From the NCBI RefSeq assembly GCF_026342835.1, contig NZ_JAPEMI010000001.1, positions 4,780,501 through 4,844,500 of the forward strand: a stretch of DNA of 64,000 nucleotides, in the 5' to 3' direction. The position numbers were made by a program, and so were the translations under genes. The stretch comes from Streptomyces sp. NBC_00154 (GTDB taxonomy: Bacteria; Actinomycetota; Actinomycetes; Streptomycetales; Streptomycetaceae). Under the pieces are notes generated by a model. The model searched no databases and was not told the origin of the DNA. It was given only the letters and a program-made list of their open reading frames with translations. Positions 34,734 through 43,824 of this stretch are shown piece after piece (position 1 is the stretch's first letter; each line of letters opens with the position of its first letter).

Positions 34734-34762
34734 TTGACAGGTGCCTATCACCACGCCACTTT
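34734..34762 (+). promoter_or_regulatory. Predicted xylanase/cellulase promoter
   Basis: A consensus -35 TTGACA (34734-34739) and a weaker -10 CACTTT (34757-34762) are 17 bases apart. The -10 touches the CebR palindrome, so bound repressor would block RNA polymerase. Confidence 0.6.
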
Positions 34763-34775
34763 GGGAGCGCTCCCA
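34762..34775. promoter_or_regulatory. Perfect CebR operator
   Basis: TGGGAGCGCTCCCA is the exact 14-base CebR palindrome. CebR represses cellulase and cellobiose-uptake genes until cello-oligosaccharides are imported. It lies 122 bases before the xylanase start and is the only perfect copy I found in the window. Confidence 0.95.
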
Positions 34776-34897
34776 CCATCAAGACTTGCACGCTTCCTTA
34801 CCCTCCGCACCCCCCATCTTCGAGACGTGAACCGGAGGCATGGGCGCTGCCGCGCACCCACGTCCCCGGCTGTTCTCGGCCGAGGAAAGCGAATGTC

Positions 34898-36430
34898 ATG
34901 AGTCTGGTAAAGCGCTCCACGCACGGCTGCCCCGGCGGGCTGCCGGTCCTGTTGTTCACCGCATGTGCAGTCGCCGCATCCCTGGCGGGAGCGCCGGCCG
35001 CGGCGGCCGAGCAGAGCACCCTCCACGACCTGGCCGCCGCCCACGGGAAATACTTCGGCTCCGCCACCGACAACCCCGAACTGCCCGACGCCGCCTACGC
35101 CGCCACCCTGGGTTCCGAATTCGGTCAGATCACTCCCGGCAACTCCATGAAGTGGGACACCACGGAGCCGCAGCAGGGGCAGTTCGGCTTCGCCAAGGGC
35201 GATGTGATCACCGACTTCGCGCGGGATCACGGGCAGACCGTGCGTGGCCACACGCTCGTCTGGCACAGCCAGCTGCCCGGCTGGGTCGCCGCCCTGCCGT
35301 CGGCGCAGGTGGAAGCAGCCATGACGAACCACATCGCCGAGGTCGCCGGCCACTACCGCGGTGAGGTCGCCGCCTGGGACGTCGTGAACGAGCCGTTCAA
35401 CGACGACGGGACCTTCCGCACGAGCCCCTTCTACAACGCCATGGGCAGCGACTACATCGCCACCGCCCTGCGCGCCGCCCACGCCGCGGACCCGGACGCC
35501 AAGCTCTACATCAACGACTACAACACCGAGGGCCTGGGCGCGAAGAGCAATGCCATGTACGACCTGGTGAGCGAACTGGTCGCCGAGGGCGTGCCGATCG
35601 ACGGAGTCGGGTTCCAGGGGCATCTCGCCGTCCAGTACGGATTCCCGGGCGGCATGCAGCAGAACCTGCAGCGCTTCGCCGACCTCGGGCTCGATGTCGC
35701 CGTCACCGAACTCGACGTACGTATGCAGCTGCCCGCCGACGCGGCCAAGCTCGCCACGCAGGCCGCCTATTACCGGAACGTCGTCGAGGCCTGCCTCGCG
35801 GTGGTGCGGTGCGTCGGCATCACGGTCTGGGACTACACGGACAAGTACTCCTGGGTCCCCGACGCGTTCCCCGGGCAGGGTGCGGCCAGCCTCTACGACG
35901 AGAACCTCCGGCCGAAGGCCTCGTACGCTGCCGTGCGCACCGCACTGGGCGGCGACGACGAAGGCGGCGGCGGTGAACCCGGCGCGCTCAAGGCCCAGTA
36001 CCGCAACAGTGACCCGGCCGCCGGAGACAACCAGATCAAGCCCGCCCTCCAACTGGTGAACACCGGCGGCGCTGCCGTCGATCTGTCCACGGTGAAGGTG
36101 CGCTACTGGTTCACCGGCGACAACGGGGCATCCTCGTACGGCACGTGGTGCGACTGGTCCCCACTCGGCTGCTCCACCATCACCCACCGGGTGGCCGCCG
36201 TGAGTTCCCCGAAGGCCGGCGCCGACCACTACCTGGAGGTCGGCTTCGGCAGCGGCAGCCTGGCGGCGGGAGCCTCCACCGGTGAGATCCAGCTGCGGCT
36301 GAGCAAGACCGACTGGTCGAACTTCGACGAGACCGACGACTACAGCCGCACCACCGGGACCTCCTACGCGGACGCCCCGAAGGTCGCGGTCTACATCGGC
36401 GGCGAACTCGCCTGGGGCATCGAGCCCTGA
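34898..36430 (+). CDS. GH10 endo-1,4-beta-xylanase with CBM3
   Basis: 510 residues: Sec signal (to about 37), GH10 barrel (about 40-350), acidic Gly-rich linker GGDDEGGGGEPG, and a family 3 carbohydrate-binding module (about 363-510). The acid/base Glu is in AAWDVVNEPFND (about 165) and the nucleophile in VAVTELDVRM (about 270); WHSQLPGW is a substrate-cleft motif. It hydrolyses xylan, with the CBM3 docking it on cellulose fibres. First gene after the CebR operator; the next gene follows after 68 bases. Confidence 0.96.
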   Translation: MSLVKRSTHGCPGGLPVLLFTACAVAASLAGAPAAAAEQSTLHDLAAAHGKYFGSATDNPELPDAAYAATLGSEFGQITPGNSMKWDTTEPQQGQFGFAKGDVITDFARDHGQTVRGHTLVWHSQLPGWVAALPSAQVEAAMTNHIAEVAGHYRGEVAAWDVVNEPFNDDGTFRTSPFYNAMGSDYIATALRAAHAADPDAKLYINDYNTEGLGAKSNAMYDLVSELVAEGVPIDGVGFQGHLAVQYGFPGGMQQNLQRFADLGLDVAVTELDVRMQLPADAAKLATQAAYYRNVVEACLAVVRCVGITVWDYTDKYSWVPDAFPGQGAASLYDENLRPKASYAAVRTALGGDDEGGGGEPGALKAQYRNSDPAAGDNQIKPALQLVNTGGAAVDLSTVKVRYWFTGDNGASSYGTWCDWSPLGCSTITHRVAAVSSPKAGADHYLEVGFGSGSLAAGASTGEIQLRLSKTDWSNFDETDDYSRTTGTSYADAPKVAVYIGGELAWGIEP

Positions 36431-36498
36431 CAGTCCGCACCACCTGCACGGCCCTCCCTCCCCTCCTTCCCCCTACGACACTCGCCAACGGAGGATTT

Positions 36499-39288
36499 GT
36501 GTCGATATCACGTAGAACATTCAGTGCTGCCTTGAGCGGCAGCCTGATCGCGATGGGCCTGACCCAGGGCACCGCCGTGGCCGAGCCCGCCACTCCGACG
36601 GGCGAAGGCGCCCGTGCCGCGGCGGCCGACGACCCGTACACCCAGGCGTTCCTCACCCAGTACGGCAAGATCAAGGCGGCCGGCAACGGCTACTTCAGCC
36701 CGGACGGTCTTCCGTACCACTCGGCCGAGACGCTGATGGTCGAAGCGCCGGACCACGGCCACGAGACGACCTCCGAGGCCGTCAGTTTCTGGATGTGGCT
36801 GGAGGCTGCGTACGGCCGGGTGACAGGGGACTGGACCCCCTTCAACGAAGCCTGGGCGATCGCGGAGCGCACCATCATCCCGCAGCACGCCGATCAGCCC
36901 ACCGCCGACGCGTACAACCCGAGCTCCCCGGCGACCTACGCGCCCGAATGGCCGCTGCCCGACAACTATCCGTCCGCCCTGAACAGTTCGGTCCCGGTCG
37001 GCTCGGACCCCATCGCCACGGAACTGGCCGCGTCCTACGGCACGATGGACGTCTACGGCATGCACTGGCTGATGGACCTGGACAACACCTACGGCTACGG
37101 CAACAAGCCGGGCACCGGCGGCGAGTCGGGACCGGGACCCGGACCGTCGTTCATCAACACCTATCAGCGCGGGGCGCAGGAGTCGGTGTGGGAGACCATC
37201 CCGCAGCCGACCACCGATCTCTTCAACTACGGCGGTCCGAACGGCTTTCTCGATCTGTTCGTCGACGACGCGAGCTATGCCGAGCAGTGGAAGTACACCA
37301 ATGCCCCGGACGCCGACGCCCGTGCGGTACAGGCCGCCTACTGGGCGTACCGTTGGGCCGCCGCCCAGGGCAAGGAGGGCGAGATCGCCGCGTCGGTGGC
37401 CAAGGCCGCCAAGATGGGTGACTACCTCCGCTATGCCATGTTCGACAAGTACTTCAAGCGGATCGGCAGTTGCACGGATCCCAACTCCTGCCCGGCCGCG
37501 TCCGGCCGTGACTCCCAGCACTATCTCCTGTCGTGGTACTACGCCTGGGGCGGCGCGGCCGCGGGGAGCGGCGGCGGGTGGGCCTGGCGCATCGGCGACG
37601 GCGCCTCCCACCAGGGCTACCAGAACCCGCTCGCCGCATGGGCTCTGTCCAATGTCCCGGCGCTGACCCCCAAGTCGGCGACGGCGCGCACCGACTGGGC
37701 GAAGAGTCTGACCAGGCAGCTGGAGTTCCTGCAGTGGCTGCAGTCCGCCGAAGGCGCCTTCGCCGGGGGCTGCACCAACAGCTGGGACGGGAAGTACGGA
37801 ACCCCGTCGGCCGGCACACCGACGTTCTACGGCATGGCGTACGACTGGCAGCCGGTCTACCACGACCCGCCGAGCAACAACTGGTTCGGCTTCCAGGTGT
37901 GGGGCATGGAGCGCGTCGCCGCGTACTACTACGTCACCGGCAACGCGACCGCCAAGGCCGTCCTGTCCAAATGGGTCGCCTGGGCCTCCGGGAAGACCAC
38001 CGTCGGCGCGGACGGCAGCTACCGCTTCCCCTCCACCCTCAACTGGACGGGCAAGCCGGACACCTGGAACCCGACGTCCCCCGGGAACAACGCGGGGCTG
38101 CACGTCTCGGTCGTGGACTACTCCAACGACGTCGGGGTGGGCGCCGCCTACGTCAAGACACTGACCTACTACGCCGCCAAATCGGGCGACGCGGCCGCCG
38201 GGGCCCTGGCCAAGGCCCTGCTCGACGCGATGGCACTGAACGCCGACGACAAGGGCATCGCGGTACCGGAGACCAGGGCCGACTACAACCGGTTCGACGA
38301 CGAGGTGTTCGTACCCGACGGGTGGTCCGGCGAGATGCCGGGCGGCGACACGGTCGAGCCGGGCGTCACCTTCATCGGCATGCGGTCCTGGTACCGGGAC
38401 GACCCGGACTGGCCCAAGGTTCAGGCCTACCTGGACGGCGGTCCGGCACCCACCTTCACGTACCACCGGTTCTGGGCCCAGGCCGCGCTCGCGCTCGCCT
38501 TCTCGATCTACGCCGAACTGCTGGTGGAGGGGGACGGCGGCGGTGACACCGAACCACCGACGGCACCGGCCGGGCTGACGGTCACCGCGACGACGAACAA
38601 CAGCGTGTCGCTGTCGTGGTCCGCGTCCACCGACAACGTCGCCGTCACCGGCTACGACGTGTACCGCAACGGGGTACTCGCCGGCAGCGCGACGACGCGA
38701 ACGTTCACGGACCAGGGCCTCGCCGCCGCGACCGCGTACAGCTACGCGGTGGCGGCGCGGGACGCGGGCGGCAACACCTCGGCGCTCTCCACGACCGTTT
38801 CCGCCACCACGAAATCGGGCGGTGGCGGAACGGGCTCGCTGAAGGTCCAGTACAAGAACACCGACTCGTCGGCCACCGACAACCAGATCCGGCTCGGACT
38901 GCAGATCGTCAACACGGGCAGCGCCCCGGTCGATCTGTCCACGGTCAAGGTCCGGTACTGGTTCAGCTCCGAGGCCGGTGCGAGCACCTTCTCCACGTAC
39001 TGCGACTACGCCGCACTCGGATCGTCGAACATCAACCACACGGTGGTGACGGTCAGCAGCCCGAAGACCGGGGCCGACCACTACCTGGAGGTCGGCTTCA
39101 CCGGCGGCGCGGGCAGCCTGGCCGCCGGCGCCTCGACCGGCGAGGTCCAGTTGCGACTGAACAAGTCCGACTGGTCGAACTTCAACGAGGCCGACGACTA
39201 CAGCCGCGCCACCAGCACCTCCTACGCCGACGCCCCCCGCCTCGCCGCCTATGTGGGCTCGGCTCTCGCCTGGGGAGTGGAGCCGTGA
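36499..39288 (+). CDS. GH48 reducing-end cellobiohydrolase with FnIII and CBM3
   Basis: 929 residues. A twin-arginine-like signal (SISRRTFSAALSGSLIAMG) precedes a GH48 catalytic domain (about 45-675; AFLTQYGKIKAAGNGYFSPD, EAPDHGHETTSEAVSFW with the likely acid Glu, GMHWLMDLDNTYGYGN), then FnIII (about 690-775; SVSLSWSASTDNVAVTGYDV) and CBM3 (about 783-929). GH48 enzymes processively release cellobiose from reducing ends and are the key exocellulases of bacterial systems. GTG start with GGAGG at 36490-36494. Its stop overlaps the next start. Confidence 0.96.
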   Translation: MSISRRTFSAALSGSLIAMGLTQGTAVAEPATPTGEGARAAAADDPYTQAFLTQYGKIKAAGNGYFSPDGLPYHSAETLMVEAPDHGHETTSEAVSFWMWLEAAYGRVTGDWTPFNEAWAIAERTIIPQHADQPTADAYNPSSPATYAPEWPLPDNYPSALNSSVPVGSDPIATELAASYGTMDVYGMHWLMDLDNTYGYGNKPGTGGESGPGPGPSFINTYQRGAQESVWETIPQPTTDLFNYGGPNGFLDLFVDDASYAEQWKYTNAPDADARAVQAAYWAYRWAAAQGKEGEIAASVAKAAKMGDYLRYAMFDKYFKRIGSCTDPNSCPAASGRDSQHYLLSWYYAWGGAAAGSGGGWAWRIGDGASHQGYQNPLAAWALSNVPALTPKSATARTDWAKSLTRQLEFLQWLQSAEGAFAGGCTNSWDGKYGTPSAGTPTFYGMAYDWQPVYHDPPSNNWFGFQVWGMERVAAYYYVTGNATAKAVLSKWVAWASGKTTVGADGSYRFPSTLNWTGKPDTWNPTSPGNNAGLHVSVVDYSNDVGVGAAYVKTLTYYAAKSGDAAAGALAKALLDAMALNADDKGIAVPETRADYNRFDDEVFVPDGWSGEMPGGDTVEPGVTFIGMRSWYRDDPDWPKVQAYLDGGPAPTFTYHRFWAQAALALAFSIYAELLVEGDGGGDTEPPTAPAGLTVTATTNNSVSLSWSASTDNVAVTGYDVYRNGVLAGSATTRTFTDQGLAAATAYSYAVAARDAGGNTSALSTTVSATTKSGGGGTGSLKVQYKNTDSSATDNQIRLGLQIVNTGSAPVDLSTVKVRYWFSSEAGASTFSTYCDYAALGSSNINHTVVTVSSPKTGADHYLEVGFTGGAGSLAAGASTGEVQLRLNKSDWSNFNEADDYSRATSTSYADAPRLAAYVGSALAWGVEP

Positions 39289-40865
39289 GCGGACTCCTCA
39301 CGAACACGGCGGCCCGCCACCGCAGTCGCTGGTTCCCGCCCCTCGCCGCCACCGCCGCGGCGCTGCTGCTCGCCGCCGCATCCATGCTCACCGGCGCCGC
39401 TCCGGCCGCGGCCGTGCCGGTGACCGACTGCACCGCCTGGGGGACCACCGAGCTCCAGGGCGGCGAGTACATCTACCAGCAGAACGAGTGGAACTCCACG
39501 GCCCGGCAGTGTGTGAGCGTCGACCCGGAGACCGGGGCCTGGAGCGTCACGGAGTCGTCCTTCGCGCTCCCGACCAACGGCGCCCCCGCCACGTACCCCT
39601 CCAGCTACAAGGGCTGCCACTGGGGTGCGTGCACGACGGACAGCGGACTGCCGCTGCGCGTCGACGAACTCGCCAGCACCCGCACCTCCTGGTCCACGAC
39701 CCAGGTCGACTCGGGTGCGTACAACGTCTCGATGGACCTCTGGTTCAACTCGACTCCTGTCACCGACGACCAGCCGGACGGGACCGAGGTGATGATCTGG
39801 ATGAACCACCGCGGCGGAGCCCAGCCGATCGGTTCCCGCACCGGCACGGTGCAGCTCGACGGCAAGGCGTGGGACGTCTGGACGGGGCCCGGCGCCTCCG
39901 GCTGGAAGGTCATCTCGTACGTACTGCAGCAGGGCGCCACCGAGTTCGCCGATCTCGATGTGAAGAGCCTGATCGACGACGCCGTCACACGCGGCCAGAT
40001 CAATCCCGCGCACTATCTGATCGACGCCGAGGCCGGGTTCGAGATCTGGCAGGGCGGCCAGGGACTCGGCACCAAGAGCTTCTCCTTCACGGCGAGCGCG
40101 GACAGCGGCGGCGAGGGCGACACAGTCACCCCGGCGGTGCCGGCGAACCTCCGGGTCACCGGGACGACCAGCAGTACGGCCGCCCTGTCCTGGACACCGT
40201 CGACGGATGACACCGGCGTCACGGCGTACGACGTCTACCGGGACGGCGTGAAGGCCGGGACCACGGCCACCACGTCGTTCACCGACACCGGGCTCACCGC
40301 CTCGACGGCGTACAGCTACGCGGTCAGGGCCCGGGACGCCGCCGGGAACACTTCGGCGGCCTCCGCCGCGGTCACGGCGACGACCGCTCAGGGCGGCGGC
40401 ACCGGGAGCGGCACGCTGAAGGCGCAGTACAAGAACAACGACTCGTCCCCGGGCGACAACCAGATCAGGCCCGGCCTGCGGCTGGTGAACACCGGCACGC
40501 AACCCGTGGACCTGTCGGATGCCACCGTCCGCTACTGGTTCAGCGGCGAGTCCGGCGCCACCACGTACAGCACCAACTGTGACTGGGCCGCGATCGGCTG
40601 CGGCAGTGTCACGCATCGCGTGGTGTCCTCCGCCGGCGCCGGACAGGGGGCCGACCACTACCTGGAGGTCGGCTTCACCGGCGGCGCGGGCAGCCTGGCC
40701 GCGGGTGCCTCGACCGGTGAGATCCAGCTGCGACTCAACAAGACCGACTGGTCGAACTTCAACGAGGCCGACGACTACAGCAGGGCGACCGACACCGCCT
40801 ATGCAGATGCCTCGAAGGTGGCCGTGTACGTCGACGGAACGCTCGTCTGGGGCGCCGCCCCCTGA
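39285..40865 (+). CDS. GH12 endoglucanase with FnIII and CBM3
   Basis: 526 residues. The GTG at 39285 overlaps the GH48 stop (GTGA), so the two are translationally coupled. Signal peptide to about residue 47, GH12 jelly roll (about 48-270) with the nucleophile Glu in GTEVMIWMNHRGGAQPIG and acid Glu near AEAGFEIWQGGQG, then FnIII (about 285-365) and CBM3 (about 375-526). It cuts internal beta-1,4-glucan bonds and generates ends for the GH48 and GH6 exoenzymes. Confidence 0.95.
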   Translation: MSGLLTNTAARHRSRWFPPLAATAAALLLAAASMLTGAAPAAAVPVTDCTAWGTTELQGGEYIYQQNEWNSTARQCVSVDPETGAWSVTESSFALPTNGAPATYPSSYKGCHWGACTTDSGLPLRVDELASTRTSWSTTQVDSGAYNVSMDLWFNSTPVTDDQPDGTEVMIWMNHRGGAQPIGSRTGTVQLDGKAWDVWTGPGASGWKVISYVLQQGATEFADLDVKSLIDDAVTRGQINPAHYLIDAEAGFEIWQGGQGLGTKSFSFTASADSGGEGDTVTPAVPANLRVTGTTSSTAALSWTPSTDDTGVTAYDVYRDGVKAGTTATTSFTDTGLTASTAYSYAVRARDAAGNTSAASAAVTATTAQGGGTGSGTLKAQYKNNDSSPGDNQIRPGLRLVNTGTQPVDLSDATVRYWFSGESGATTYSTNCDWAAIGCGSVTHRVVSSAGAGQGADHYLEVGFTGGAGSLAAGASTGEIQLRLNKTDWSNFNEADDYSRATDTAYADASKVAVYVDGTLVWGAAP

Positions 40866-41099
40866 GTTCCCACCGGTCACGCACAGCACAACTACGCACT
40901 CCCGATGGCGGGATGCCCACCCCGCTCCTCCCGCCATCGGGGCACTGCCCCGACCACGTACCCGCCCAGGAACGTCCTCCCAAGCCCCCGGACGAGAAAG
41001 GGGCACCGAGCCGCAAGCACCGCGGGGCCCAGAACAACCCCTGAACCCGCCCTCGGGGAGTGCCCGGAGGCGTACGTACGAAAGGAATACGGAGCCGCA

Positions 41100-43214
41100 A
41101 TGAGATCACGAAGTTCCACGCTGCACGGGATACGCAGGAAGTTCGCCGCGCTCTCCGCGCTGGCGATCGGAGCGGCCCTGGCCGTGGCCGTTCCCACCCC
41201 GGCCTCCGCCGCGGCCCGCGTCGACAACCCGTACGCCGGTGCCAAGGCGTACGTGAACCCGCAGTGGTCCGCCAAGGCCGCCGCGGAGCCGGGCGGCAGC
41301 GTCATCGCCGACGAACCCTCGTTCGTCTGGATGGACCGCATCGCGGCCATCGAGGGCGCCGGCGACGCGATGAGCCTGCGCGAGCACCTCGACGAGGCGC
41401 TCGACCAGGGCGCGAACCTCTTCCAGGTCGTCATCTACGACCTTCCGGGACGCGACTGCGCCGCACTGGCCTCCAACGGTGAACTCGGTCCCACCGAACT
41501 CGACCGGTACAAGACCGAGTACATCAACCCCATTGCCGACGTCCTCGACGACCCCGCGTACGCGAACCTGCGCATCGTCACGATCATCGAGCCGGACTCG
41601 CTGCCCAACCTCGTCACCAACGCGGGCGGCACCGCCGGATCCACCACCCAGTGCGCGACCATGAAGGCGAACGGCAACTACGAGAAGGGCGTCGGCTACG
41701 CGCTCCACACCCTGGGTGCCATTCCCAATGTCTACAACTACGTCGACGCCGGTCACCACGGCTGGCTGGGCTGGGACACCAACTTCGTCCCGGCGGCCCA
41801 GGAGTTCAAGAAGGCCGCGACAACCGAGGGCGCCACGGTCGCGGACGTCCAGGGCTTCATCGTCAACACGGCCAACTACTCGGCCCTGAAGGAGCCGTAC
41901 TTCAAGGTCACCGACTCGGTGAACGGTACGACGGTGCGTCAGTCCAAGTGGGTGGACTGGAACTTCTACGTCGACGAGCTCTCCTTCGCACAGGCCCTGC
42001 GCACGGAACTGGTCAACCAGGGCTTCGCCTCGAACATCGGCATGCTCATCGACACGGCCCGCAACGGTTGGGGCGGCTCCGCCCGGCCCACCGCCGCCGG
42101 TCCGCTGACGAACGTCGACGACTATGTCAACGGCGGCCGGATCGACCGCCGTATCCACCCGGGGAACTGGTGCAACCAGTCGGGCGCCGGCATCGGTGAG
42201 CGGCCCACGAGTGCCCCGGAAGCCGGGATCGACGCATACGTCTGGGCCAAGCCTCCGGGCGAGTCGGACGGCAACAGCCAGCCCGTCGAGAACGACGAGG
42301 GCAAGGGCTTCGACCAGATGTGCGACCCGACGTACGGGGGCAACGGGCGCAACGGCAACAGCCCGACCGGTGCACTTGCCAACTCGCCGCTGGCGGGCCA
42401 CTGGTTCTCCGCCCAGTTCCAGGAGTTGGTGCGCAACGCGTACCCGCCCCTCGGCGGCGGCGGCGGTGACGACGACACCCAGGCGCCTTCCGCGCCGACC
42501 GGCCTGACGGTCACGGGGAAGACGAGCGGCAGCGTCTCGCTGTCCTGGTCGGCCTCGACCGACAACACCGGCGTGACCGCCTACGACGTCTACCGCGCAG
42601 GGGTGCAGGTGGGCTCCTCGGCCACGACCTCGTTCACCGACACGGGGCTCACCGCCTCGACGGCGTACAGCTACACGGTCAAGGCCCGGGACGCGGCCGG
42701 GAACGTCTCGGCGGCCTCCGCCGCCGTCTCGGCGACCACGTCCGCGGGCGGCGGAACCGGCACCGGCACCCTCAAGGTCCAGTACAAGAACAACGACTCC
42801 TCGGCCACCGACAACCAGATCCGGATGGGCCTGCAACTGGTCAACACCGGGAGCACCGCGGTGAACCTGTCCACGGTGAAGGTGCGCTACTGGTTCACCC
42901 CCGAGGCCGGCGCGAGCACCTTCGGCACCGCTTGCGACTACGCGGTGCTGGGCTGCGGCAGTGTGACCACCGGCGTGACGGCCTCCGGCAGTTCGGCCGC
43001 CGGGGCCAGCCACTACCTGGAGGTCGGCTTCGGCAGCGGCACCCTGGCTGCGGGAGCCTCCACCGGGGAGATCCAGCTGCGCCTGAACAAGAGCGACTGG
43101 TCGAACTTCAACGAGGTTGACGACTACAGCCGTTCCACCAACACGGCCTACGCCGACGCGTCGAAGATCGGCGTCTACGTGGGCTCCACCCTCACCTGGG
43201 GCACCGCCCCCTGA
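41100..43214 (+). CDS. GH6 cellulase (cellobiohydrolase type) with FnIII and CBM3
   Basis: 704 residues: Sec signal (to about 38), GH6 domain (about 40-460; NLFQVVIYDLPGRDCAA with catalytic Asp, RIVTIIEPDSLPNLVTN, WLGWDTNF, DAYVWAKPPGESDG), FnIII (about 470-550), CBM3 (about 560-704). The long surface loops fit a non-reducing-end cellobiohydrolase, complementary to GH48. The 234-base gap from the GH12 gene shows no CebR box, so expression could be read-through or a separate promoter. ATG with GGAG five bases upstream. A strong terminator follows. Confidence 0.95.
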   Translation: MRSRSSTLHGIRRKFAALSALAIGAALAVAVPTPASAAARVDNPYAGAKAYVNPQWSAKAAAEPGGSVIADEPSFVWMDRIAAIEGAGDAMSLREHLDEALDQGANLFQVVIYDLPGRDCAALASNGELGPTELDRYKTEYINPIADVLDDPAYANLRIVTIIEPDSLPNLVTNAGGTAGSTTQCATMKANGNYEKGVGYALHTLGAIPNVYNYVDAGHHGWLGWDTNFVPAAQEFKKAATTEGATVADVQGFIVNTANYSALKEPYFKVTDSVNGTTVRQSKWVDWNFYVDELSFAQALRTELVNQGFASNIGMLIDTARNGWGGSARPTAAGPLTNVDDYVNGGRIDRRIHPGNWCNQSGAGIGERPTSAPEAGIDAYVWAKPPGESDGNSQPVENDEGKGFDQMCDPTYGGNGRNGNSPTGALANSPLAGHWFSAQFQELVRNAYPPLGGGGGDDDTQAPSAPTGLTVTGKTSGSVSLSWSASTDNTGVTAYDVYRAGVQVGSSATTSFTDTGLTASTAYSYTVKARDAAGNVSAASAAVSATTSAGGGTGTGTLKVQYKNNDSSATDNQIRMGLQLVNTGSTAVNLSTVKVRYWFTPEAGASTFGTACDYAVLGCGSVTTGVTASGSSAAGASHYLEVGFGSGTLAAGASTGEIQLRLNKSDWSNFNEVDDYSRSTNTAYADASKIGVYVGSTLTWGTAP

Positions 43215-43244
43215 TCCTGCCCGTCACCCCTTGCGCCACCTGTT

Positions 43245-43291
43245 CCGTCGCTCCCGTTGCCGCTTCCGTATCGCGGCGGCGGGAGCGACGG
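43245..43291. terminator. 19-bp hairpin after the cellulase block
   Basis: CCGTCGCTCCCGTTGCCGC (43245-43263) pairs with 43273-43291 with two mismatches or wobbles and a nine-base loop. It closes the GH10-GH48-GH12-GH6 block and may also serve the minus-strand gene to the right. Confidence 0.85.
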
Positions 43292-43311
43292 GCATCTGGC
43301 CGCATCACGCT

Positions 43312-43692
43312 TCATCTGCGCAGCATGTCGGGGGCGCGGTGGGGGCGGAGGTCCCTGAGGACCGACTCGACCTCACGGAGAAAGGACTGGTAGGAGGTCA
43401 GGCGTTGCCATTCGGAGTCAGGGATGCCGGGCACCGTAGCGGCGCTTGCGGTCCAGCTTGCGACCAGTTCGGCGTACAGCGGTGTCTCGCTCGCCGCCTC
43501 GGTGTACGTCTGACCCGCCACGAACGCGCCGGCAAGTTGCCCCCGTGATGTGCGTGCTCCGTGCGGCGCATCCAGCTGGGGCCGCGGACGCGGCCGGGCA
43601 TGGGATGCGCGGGAGGGCTGCGAGGGGTGCGGAATGGATGTCGCGGTGCCTCTGCCGGTAGCGGTAGCGGTGGCGGATGTGGGTGCGTTCAT
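43312..43692 (-). CDS. Small uncharacterised protein, C-terminal half structured
   Basis: About 126 residues. The first 60 are a Pro/Thr/Arg-rich low-complexity stretch; the rest (PLYAELVASWTASAATVPGI, DSEWQRLTSYQSFLREVESV) is a helical domain that looks conserved and coding. No ribosome site supports the ATG at 43692, so the real start could be downstream near 43510. No signal peptide. Function unknown. Divergent from the unknown gene at 43825. Confidence 0.5.
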   Translation of the reverse strand: MNAPTSATATATGRGTATSIPHPSQPSRASHARPRPRPQLDAPHGARTSRGQLAGAFVAGQTYTEAASETPLYAELVASWTASAATVPGIPDSEWQRLTSYQSFLREVESVLRDLRPHRAPDMLRR

Positions 43693-43824
43693 GACGGTGG
43701 TAACGATCAGCACCCATATGAGTAACTAGAGTGCGACACAGAATGATTAGATGGCGTTTCACCTTTCTTGATGCCTTTAGATCGAATATCGCTTCAAATC
43801 CGTAACAGAGACGTTGCTCCAGGC

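Noticed and set aside
34898..43214. Cellulosome-like assembly for the clustered CBM3 cellulases
   Set aside because: No dockerin or cohesin modules are visible; each enzyme has its own CBM3 and is a free secreted enzyme.
43771..43824. N-terminal extension of the gene at 43825 with a TTA (bldA) codon
   Set aside because: The 18 codons use TTA, ATA, AGA and CTT, unlike the rest of the gene, and there is no ribosome site, so this is probably untranslated leader.
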